From Ktedonobacteria bacterium brp13 (GTDB lineage: Bacteria; Chloroflexota; Ktedonobacteria; Ktedonobacterales; Ktedonobacteraceae), in contig AP024096.1 in assembly GCA_015099395.1 (NCBI GenBank), positions 1,798,001 to 1,862,000 of the forward strand: a DNA stretch of 64,000 nt. Direction: 5' to 3'. Numbering within the stretch: the stretch's first letter is position 1; each line of letters begins with the position of its first letter. Both the position numbers and the translations under genes were made by a program. Below are positions 24,930 through 33,900 of the stretch, one piece after another. The notes under the pieces were generated by a model that saw only the letters and a program-made list of their open reading frames with translations, was not told the DNA's origin and did not search any database.

Positions 24930-24949
24930 CGTATGAATGTTCATTCGAA
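24930..24949. promoter_or_regulatory. TetR autoregulatory operator
   Basis: CGTATGAATGTTCATTCGAA, containing GAATG-N2-CATTC and extending into the 12-bp palindrome TCATTCGAATGA. It lies 21 bp upstream of the regulator start. Confidence 0.68.
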
Positions 24950-24978
24950 TGATACCTCAGAGATGAAGGTAATGTCAA

Positions 24979-25204
24979 GGTCTGTGATCAGGGCTTGTGA
25001 ATTATTGCTGAGGTGAGGTTCTCAAAAACAGAAGGTCAAATTTCGATCAGCAATTGACGCGTATCCTTATGGTAAATTGGGTCAAATAGAGGTATGACTA
25101 AGATCCTGACGAAAATGTGCAGGAAGCCTGAATCAAGCTCAGACTGTGAACTGAAAAGATAGGCTGCCATCAGTTTTTAGAACAAAAGTGTTATGGAGAT
25201 AAAG
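24979..25204. other. Short intergenic region
   Basis: Nothing is recognised. It separates the divergent tetR gene from the integrase remnant. Confidence 0.3.
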
Positions 25205-25556
25205 ATGGTACATCGTAAAGAAAGTAAGCAAAGATACTTGGTAGTCCCATTTCAGACACTCCCAACGGAAATATAGGGAAAGAGAGGTATTGTTTCACTT
25301 TGTGCAGTGGCTCCGTGACCCACAACGCCAAGCTGGCATGCCTTCCATTCATAGAACCAGTCCTCTGAGTGAACGAAGCGTCAACACCATTGTAACTGCC
25401 GTCAGTAGCTTTTATCGCTACCATATCCAGCGAGGAGAAACCCTTCAAAATCCAGTGCTCTACGAACAAATTTCCAATCGTTTCAGTGGCTTTAAACCCT
25501 TTCTTGTCCATACCAGTCGCAGGGGAACCATGAAAAGAGTTATCGTAACTACTTAG
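25205..25556 (+). pseudogene. Decayed tyrosine-integrase N-terminal fragment
   Basis: An ATG with GGAG upstream starts MVHRKESKQRYLVVPFQ, which meets a stop at about 25276. In another frame from 25290 the text FVQWLRDPQR and LSERSVNTIVTAVSSFYRYH continues, the core-binding domain of a tyrosine recombinase. The catalytic domain is missing. At least one frameshift and a 3' truncation. Confidence 0.6.
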
Positions 25557-25598
25557 GTCTCGTAGAGGTAGGCTGGACAAAGCTAATAAACTAAAAGT

Positions 25599-25893
25599 AT
25601 GACAGAAGAAGAGGTAAGAAAACAGGGAGAAGAGCTCAGAGACCTCAAGGAGCAACTGGCAAAGAAAGATCAGCGAATTGAGGAACTCGAAGCCTATTTG
25701 ATGCAGGCACTCCTACGTATAGAAGAGCTCGAAAGACGGCTGAGGAAAGATAGCCATACTAGCAGCAAACCTCCATCCTGTGATGGCTTGGGACGTAAAC
25801 CTAGCAAAGCAAGGAAAAAGAGTGAAAAACGTTCGGGTGGGCAAACACGTGACGCACTGCTTTACGCTTTTCTCCACGATAGGCGGCGGCTGT
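25599..25893 (+). pseudogene. IS66-family transposase N-terminal fragment
   Basis: Residues 1-50 form a leucine-zipper coiled coil (LKEQLAKKDQRIEELEAYL) followed by the IS66 TnpC signature DSHTSSKPPSCDG and RKKSEKRSGGQT. It then leaves homology and stops. The zinc-finger and DDE domains are absent. In another frame just beyond (to 25977) GCEIQDTPLRPILERYFGPQ reads like the C-terminus of an unidentified lost gene. Confidence 0.72.
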
Positions 25894-26002
25894 GAAATAC
25901 AAGACACTCCTTTGCGACCTATTCTTGAGCGGTATTTCGGACCCCAATTTCTTCTAGAAGAAGTGATTGCAGGCTAAGCGTCGTTTGCGACTAAGGAGAG
26001 CT

Positions 26003-26470
26003 ATGTCGGCTACGAAATTGGTGTTCACTATCCAGAAACCATCTCCGGATCGCTGGATTGCTGTGCTGTCTGATAGCGTGCAGGAAGCGATCATTACCGC
26101 TTCATCGGTGCCTAAGCCTCCACTTGTGCCTCTACTCTGGGCGGTGCGATTGTTATTGATGGGTGCCAGTGACGCGAAATGTTCCTGGTGGAATGAACCG
26201 GGTGAATATCGCTGGCTGCTCACACGCCAGGGAGAACAGGTTATGATCCATATTGTCTGGTTTCAGGACATTGCTGGCTGGTCAGATGAAAAAGGTGAGA
26301 CCGTTTTGCGGATGGTGTGCTATTTGCTTCCCTTTGCCAAAAGGCTATTCCATCAACTGGGCCAGCTGCAGTATCGCGATGGTGATATGACCGTTCCGCT
26401 CAACGAATACTGCAATCTTCAAGAGGCTATCCTGGTATTCGAGCAGACAAATCGTGGCATGCAAGCATAG
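26003..26470 (+). CDS. Hypothetical protein
   Basis: 155 aa. The ATG at 26003 is chosen for AAGGAG 6 nt upstream, over 25967. The protein begins MSATKLVFTIQKPSPDRWIA and has a hydrophobic PLLWAVRLLLMGAS segment, then CSWWNEPGEYRWLL and VWFQDIAGWSDE. The order of short beta strands and one helix suggests a small globular domain. No family is recognised. It is intact amid fragments. Confidence 0.6.
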   Translation: MSATKLVFTIQKPSPDRWIAVLSDSVQEAIITASSVPKPPLVPLLWAVRLLLMGASDAKCSWWNEPGEYRWLLTRQGEQVMIHIVWFQDIAGWSDEKGETVLRMVCYLLPFAKRLFHQLGQLQYRDGDMTVPLNEYCNLQEAILVFEQTNRGMQA

Positions 26471-26513
26471 GATGGATGCACTGTTGAGTCTTCTTTTTAA
26501 GACACACCAGTCT

Positions 26514-26788
26514 CTTGCGAGTTGACGCTGCCGACGTAGACGTACTGCTGATAGAGGGGGCATTCACCGCACTTTGGTTTTTGGGCGTGGCAGATCTGGC
26601 GGCTGTGGCGGATCAGACCGACGTGCAGGCCGTAGACCCAATCGGGCGGCGTAATTTGGCGAAGACGGTGTGGGCCATGTCGGCGTTCACCTTCGGGCCG
26701 ATGAGCCCCAGGCGTTTACTGACACGCCACACATGGGTATCTACAGACGCCACCAGTTGGGGGTTCTCCACATTGCCTGCAAGACATC
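26514..26788 (-). pseudogene. Endonuclease III (Nth) C-terminal remnant
   Basis: On the minus strand one frame gives VASVDTHVWRVSKRLGLIG, including the catalytic-Asp region VDTH of endonuclease III. After a one-base frameshift near 26652, DWVYGLHVGLIRHSRQICH leads into the 4Fe-4S loop ICHAQKPKCGECPLY (C-x6-C-x2-C...). The N-terminal half is lost or garbled. A clear remnant of a DNA-glycosylase gene. Confidence 0.68.
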
Positions 26789-27465
26789 GTCAACGCTCTC
26801 CAGAGGCTGATTAAGATTGGCTTATAGCTTTGTTGCTGCTATGCCCGGTCAATGATATATAGTTGATTTAGATGAAAAATGCGATACCTGCAGTGTTAGA
26901 TACTAAAAGTGATGCCTTTCCATACGAAAAGCCCGATATGTGAGGGAGAAGAACGATACTGTTAGGGAATTCTATATGCCTACAAATTATCTGCTCTTTA
27001 TTCATAGCGTCTCGACACGTCGGAATGGAAATATTCATCCATTCTATGCAAATCCACTTATTGCATTGATACAACCGTTGAACAGGATGAAATAACTTGT
27101 AAAGCCGAAACAACTCATCGATGCAAATTGGCCACTGGAGACTTTTCAAACAGGATCCAGTCTTTTAACAATTAGTTATATCACATTTTCATCACAATTT
27201 TTTGCTGTTCTCGCAACTGATAATTTCCAGTCTTAAATAATTCATGTCGTCTATCATGCTTCTTTTGCTAAAACCGCATAAACCTCACAAGAATAGGCCA
27301 TATCCCTTGTATATTGATAATGAAGAGAATGGGATACTAATATTTGCGATGTTATAGTTAATTACAGTGCATTGCTTACTTAAATGTTGAGAATAGATCT
27401 GATCAACGTCTGAATAACACAACTGAGGTCAAAAATATGAAATGGTAATAAAGAGGAGGATTACT

Positions 27466-27495
27466 ATGTCAGTAGCTGTACAAAGCAAGATCTAG
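27466..27495 (+). other. Nine-codon mini-ORF with a strong ribosome-binding site
   Basis: AGGAGG followed 7 nt later by ATG, encoding MSVAVQSKI then TAG. It is either a leader peptide or the stub of a lost gene, 447 bp before the toxin gene start. Confidence 0.35.
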
Positions 27496-27602
27496 GAATA
27501 TGCTCGTGGCCTGTAACCCCAACCTCTTGCGAAAACGGCAGTAGTGTTGTTTGCTGACCTTACAAGCGAGGCCATATTATGTTACAGGATGAGCATCAGG
27601 TA

Positions 27603-27653
27603 TTCATCTATACTTGAGCGGACTACCTCACGTCCCGCTCAAGTATAGATGAA
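27603..27653. repeat. Perfect 19-bp stem hairpin
   Basis: 27603-27621 pairs exactly with 27635-27653 around a 13-nt loop (TTCATCTATACTTGAGCGG arms). There is no T-tract on either side, so it is more likely a transposon end pair or RNA structure than a simple terminator. Confidence 0.65.
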
Positions 27654-27941
27654 GCAAGCTGGCAATTAAGAGTGAAATCATAGATGTAAGTCGCTCATAG
27701 AAACATGTGAGATGCTCACCATATGCAAAAATCTTAATGCAAAATAATCTCATCTTTTTCGTTTAGCTCATCGTAAAGTGCATTTTTCGCATCTGAGCAG
27801 AGAAAATAGTCAGTGCTGTTCGTACAGGTATATAAACACCTGGCTGGTTCTTGAGTTTGTGCTAGAGTAAACAAGCAACCTTGATGGCTGAGAGTATTTC
27901 GTTGAGAAAATGCGTGCATAGTTCAGGGAAAGGACCATCTT

Positions 27942-30900
27942 GTGCTTGCCAACACAACTGGAACATCAAATCGAGACGAAAACAGAGATTCTGGAGGCAA
28001 TCAGATACGTCCTCCATCTCTTTCTCTTCCAAAGGGTGGAGGTGCTCTTCACGGTATCGGCGAAAAATTCGCCGCCAATCCGGTGACCGGTACTGGATCT
28101 ATGACCGTCCCCATTGCTACCAGCCCAGGTCGCTCGGGGTTTGGCCCGCAGATCTCGCTTTCCTATGATTCCGGATCGGGCAATGGGCCTTTCGGTTTTG
28201 GCTGGCACCTTTCGCTCCCGGCTATCACCCGCAAAACGGATAAAGGGCTCCCCCGCTACCTCGACGGTGATGAATCAGACGCCTTCATCCTTTCGGGTGC
28301 TGAGGATCTTGTACCGATTCTGGTTCGATCCGGAGAAGAGTGGCAACGCGCTGCTGCTGAGCGAACGGTGGACGGTATCACATACCGCGTTCAGCAATAC
28401 CGGCCCAGAATCGATGGGCTCTTTTCCTGTATCGAACGCTGGACTAACGTGCACACAGGAGAGATTTACTGGCGCTCTATCACACAGGACAATATTACGA
28501 CACTGTATGGGAAGGACAACCATTCCAGAATTTTTGACCCGGCTGATCCTGACCCGAAACATCCTCAACATATTTTTAGCTGGCTCATCTGCGAAAGCTA
28601 TGATGATAAGGGCAATGCTATTATCTATGACTACAAGGAAGAGGATTCAAAGGGCGTTGATCTGTCACAGGCACACGAGAGCAACCGCACTCCTTCGAGC
28701 CGTTCCGCTAATCGCTATCTAAAGAGCATCAAATATGGCAATCGCACTCCGCGCCTGGTTCAGCCAGACCTGGCACAGCCCGACTGGATGTTCGAGGTCA
28801 TCTTCGACTATGGTGAGCATGACGAGCAGCGTCCGCAGCTGGAAGATACGGACGCCTGGCTCTGCCGCCACGACCCGTTCTCCTTGTACCGCAGCGGCTT
28901 TGAGGTTCGCACCTATCGTCTCTGCCAGCGCATTCTGATGTTTCACCATTTCACTGATGAAGTAGGTGTGGGACAGAACTGCCTGGTGCATTCAATGGAC
29001 TTTACCTATCATAACACGCACAATCATACAGAAGAGGCCAGGAAGGGCAATCCTGTCGCCTCATTTATTGCCTCCATCACACAAAGCGGCTACAAGCGAC
29101 AGGGAGATGGTTATCTGAAACGTTCCCTGCCGCCACTCGAATTTGAGTACAGCCAGGCGGTCATCCATGAAGAAATTCGGGAGGTCGACGACGCGAGCCT
29201 GGAAAATCTGCCCTTTGGACTGGACAACAAAGCGTACCAGTGGGTGGACCTGGACGGCGAAGGCGTCTCAGGCATTCTGACAGAGCAAGCTGACACCCTA
29301 TTTTACAAGCCGAACCTGGGCAATGGGCACTTTGGTCCGGTTGAGCGTCTGGCCTCCCAACCTTCTCTGGTGGCACTGGGCAGTGGGCGACAGCAATTGT
29401 TGGATCTCGCAGGTGATGGGCGCGTTGCGCTTGCTCAGTTCAATGACCCCGTAGCGGGTTTTTACGAGCGAGGCATGGGGGATGGCTGGCAATCATTTCG
29501 CACTTTTGCTTCTCTGCCGGATATTAACTGGACTGATCCTAACCTGCGCTTTATCGATCTCACAGGTGATGGGTTGGTCGATGTCTTGATTACGGATCAG
29601 CAGGTCTTTACGTGGTATCCCTCACAGGCAAGACGGGGCTTTGGCAATGGGGAACGCACCTATAGTAGTCTGAACGAAGAAAAAGGACCCGCGCTCGTCT
29701 TTGCAGATGGGGAACAGTCCATCTATCTGGCGGATATGAGTGGCGATGGGTTAACCGACCTGGTGCGCATTCGCGATGGGGAAGTGTGCTATTGGCCCAA
29801 TCTCGGCTATGGCCGCTTTGGTGCCAGGGTGACGATGGACAATGTTCCCTGGTTCGATACCCGCGACCAGTTTGACCAACGGCGTATCCGCCTGGCTGAC
29901 ATCGATGGATCGGGTACGACAGATATCATTTATCTCGGACGTGAGGGGGTTAAGCTTTTCTTCAACCAATCCGGCAATAGCCTGAGCAAGCCACACATCT
30001 TGTCCTGGTTTCCTCGCGTCGATACGCTATCATCCGTCACGGTTGTTGATCTGCTCGGTAACGGCACCGCATGCATCGTCTGGTCTTCGCCGCTGCCCGG
30101 AGACGCACGCCAGCCTATGCGCTACATCGATCTCATGGGTGGCCAGAAACCACATTTGTTACTCTCGGTCAAGAACAACCTGGGGGCGGAAACGTCTGTG
30201 ACCTACGCCTCATCCACGCACTTCTACCTGAAGGATAAAGCCGCCGGACATCCCTGGATCACGCGCTTGCTCTTCCCTGTTTCGGTAGTGGAACGGGTGG
30301 AAACCTTCGACCGTGTCAGCCATAACTGCTTCGTTACTCGCTACACCTACCATCACGGCTTTTATGATGGCTACGAGCGCGAGTTTCGCGGCTTCGGCAT
30401 GGTGGAGCAATTGGACACCGAAGAGTTTGCCGCGCTCGCTATCCATAATGAACTGTCTCCCACGACCAATATTGACGAGGCATCTCACGTCCCACCGGTT
30501 TTGACGAAGACATGGTTCCACACCGGCGCTTACCTTAAGAACCGTCCGATCTCCCGACAATACGACGAAGCCTTTTATCAAGAATTTGACCTGAAAGAAG
30601 AATTCCCAACTTTCACGGTAGCGCAACTGCAAACCATGTTGTTAGATGATACCATTTTGCCGAGAAGCATTCGCCTGAGCGGGGAGCAGCGTTTGCCATA
30701 TAATCTGACGGATGATGAAGTGCGCGAAGCCTGCCGCGCCCTTAAGGGTTCCATCCTGCGCCAGGAAATCTACGCGCTTGACGAGAGCGAGGTGGCAGAG
30801 CATCCTTACAGCATTTCGGAGCGCAATTACACGATTGAAATGTTACAGCCGCACGGAACTAACCGTCATGCCGTATTCTTCACGCATGCACGTGAAACGG

Positions 30901-33900
30901 TCGACTTCCACTATGAACGCAAACTGTTCCAGGTAGATGGTCGACAATTGGCCGATCCACGCGTCAGTCATGCCATGACGCTGGCTGTGGATGATTTTGG
31001 TAATGTCCTGCGCTCCGTCGCGATTGGCTATGGTCGCCGCCATGATGATCCCAATCCCTTGCTCACCAATGATGATCGAGAGAAGCAAAGGCGCTTACTG
31101 ATCACCTATACTGAGAACCGTTACACCAACCCTATTCAGGAAGGGGACACCTATCGCACGCCGCTGCTCTGCGAAACGCGCACCTACGAAATGTATCATG
31201 TCACACCCGACGCGCAGCAGCCGCTGGTGACGAATCTTTTCCGCTTCAACGAAATGCAGCGCAAAGTTGTTGCTGCCAGCGATGGACACCACGACCTTCC
31301 CTACGAGGATATCTCTGGCAGTAGCGCTTGTACAAAGGAGCCCCACAGACGCCTGATTGAACATACACGTGCTCTGTACCGCCGCGACGATTTGAGTGGT
31401 CCATTGCCCCTTGGCAAAGTAGAGACGATGGCCTTGCCCTTCACAAGCTACAGGCAGGCATTCACATCGGGTCTGCTTGCAGGAGTGTACAGGCGTGAGC
31501 GCAATGGCGGCGTGGAAGATTTGTTGCCTGACCTGGTTGGTATGCTTGGGAATGAAGGTCGCTACATTCATAGCAACGAGTATAAGGCGGCGGGCTGGTT
31601 TCCACATGACGATCCAGATGATACCTGGTGGACGTTTTCCGGGCGGGTCTTCTACTCTCCGGGCAGCGATGACAGTGCGCAGCAGGAACAAATATATGCC
31701 CGGTGGCACTTTTTCTTGCCCCATCGCTACCAGGACCCCTTCGGCCAGACTACGATGGTTGCCTATGATCGCTACGACCTGTTGCTTCTGGAGACACGCG
31801 ATGCCATGGGCAGCCGCGTCACTGCTGGAGTACGAGATCAGGACGGCAAGCTGCTGGCTGTAAGTATTGATTACCGTGTGCTCCAACCTACATTGGTCAT
31901 GGATGCCAATCGCAACCGGTCGGCGGTCGCCTTCGACGCGCTCGGCATGGTAGTAGGAACAGCGGTCATGGGCAAGCCAGAAGAGCACCTGGGCGACTCG
32001 CTCGACGGCTTCTATGCGGATTTACCGGAGGATGTCATCGCTGCCCACGTGGCAGACCCGTTTGTCGACCCCTACAGCATTTTGCAGCACGCCACGACGT
32101 GCCTGCTGTACGATCTGTTCGCCTACTGGAAAACGCGAAATGCTCCGCATCCGCGGCCGGTACTTGTGTACATTATGGCGCGAGAAACGCATGATGCCGA
32201 CCTTTCACCCGATCAGCAAACGAAGATCCAGCACAGCTTTTCGTATTCCGATGGCTTTGGGCGCGAGATACAGAAAAAGATGCAGGCGGAGCCAGGGCCA
32301 TTGGAAGAGGGCGGCTTGGAGATCAGCCCGCGTTGGGTAGGTAGCGGTTGGACTATTTTCAACAACAAGGGCAAACCCGTTCGCCAGTACGAGCCGTTCT
32401 TCAGCGATACCCAGCATTTTGAATTCGCCAGAAAAGTGGGGGTCAGCCCCATTCTGTTCTACGACCCCGTCGAGCGCGTGGTGGCTACCTTGCATCCTAA
32501 TCATACCTATGAGAAGGTCGTCTTTGACCCCTGGCGGCAAACAAACTGGGATGTCAATGACACCGTGCTACGGACCAAGCCACAGAACGATCCCGATGTG
32601 GGCGATTTCTTCCGCCACCTGCCAGGAACCAATTACCTACCTACATGGTATACGCAGCGAGCAGGTGGCACACTGGGTTTGCAGGAGCAGGATGCCGCGA
32701 ATAAGGCGGCGGTGCATGCCGGTACTCCGACCGTCACCTATCTCGATACTCTGGGCCGCATCTTCCTGACCGTCGTCCACAACCGTTTCGAGCGCGATAG
32801 TGCGATCGTTGAGGAAAAGTTCGCTACCCATGTTGCCCTCGACATTGAGGGCAATCAGCGTGAGATCATTGATTCCCGCAACCGTACCGTGATGCGCTAC
32901 GATTACGACATGCTGAGCAACCGCATTCATCAGGCCAGCATGGAGGCAGGCGAACGCTGGATGCTGAACGATGTTGCAGGTAAGTCTATCTATGCCTGGG
33001 ATAGTCGTGGACACCGTTTCCACACCATCTACGATGGCCTGCGCCGCCCACTAAAAGTCTACCTGTGCTCGGACGATGGCTCGGAGTTGCAGATAAACCG
33101 TACCGCCTATGGCGAAATGCAGCAGAATCCTGAAGCGAGAAATCTGCGCGGAAAAGAATATAAGTCCTTCGACGGCGCGGGCGTGCTCAATAGTGACGAG
33201 TACGATTTCAAAGGGAACCTGCTGCACAGCAGTCGCCAGCTTACTGTTGATTACAAGCACACTCCCGATTGGTCAACACAGGTAGAGCTAGAAGAGCAAT
33301 CCTATACCAGCAGCACTACCTACGACGCGCTCAACCGTCCAGTCGCGCTTATGTCACCAGACAACAGCGTTGTCCGCCCCGCTTACAACGAGGCCAACCT
33401 GTTGGAGCGCATCGAAGGCAACCTGCAGGGAGAGGCAAACGTCACAACCTTTGTCAGCAATATCGACTACAATGCCAAGGGCCAGCGTACGCTGATCGAA
33501 TATGGCAACGCGGTACGGACACACTATGAGTACGATCCTGAGACATTCCGCCTGACTCACCTGCTCACCCTGCGCGGCGCGGCATTTCCGGACGATTGCC
33601 CACATCACGTTCACCCTTCCTGTGGAGCGCAGAACCTCCATTATACCTATGACCCGACTGGCAATATCACCTCCATCCGGGATGATGCTCAGCAAACCAT
33701 CTATTTCCGTAATTACAAGGTAGAGGCAAGCAGCGAATACACGTATGACGCGACCTACCGCCTGATCACGGCAACAGGTCGGGAGCATCTTGGACAGACG
33801 GCTGATAATCTTTTCCAGTCCGTACCGACCAATCCTACAGATATACCTCGCGTAGGCCTGTCACAGCCTGGTGATGGCAACGCAATGGGCCGCTACTTCC

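Larger units (their letters stand above)
26830..27940. other. 1.1-kb AT-rich region upstream of the toxin locus
   Basis: Markedly AT-rich compared with both sides. No gene is seen apart from a 9-codon mini-ORF at 27466. A strong hairpin lies at 27603-27653. Promoter elements for the toxin locus should be here, but none is distinctive. Confidence 0.45.

Noticed and set aside
25780..25977. Separate 65-aa gene overlapping the IS66 fragment
   Set aside because: Its first part is IS66 sequence in the wrong frame. Only the last ~30 residues look protein-like, probably the end of a lost gene, and there is no ribosome-binding site.
31095..31988. Minus-strand frame of 297 aa inside the TcB-TcC gene
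   Set aside because: Shadow of the RHS-containing gene; no start signal and no recognisable motif.
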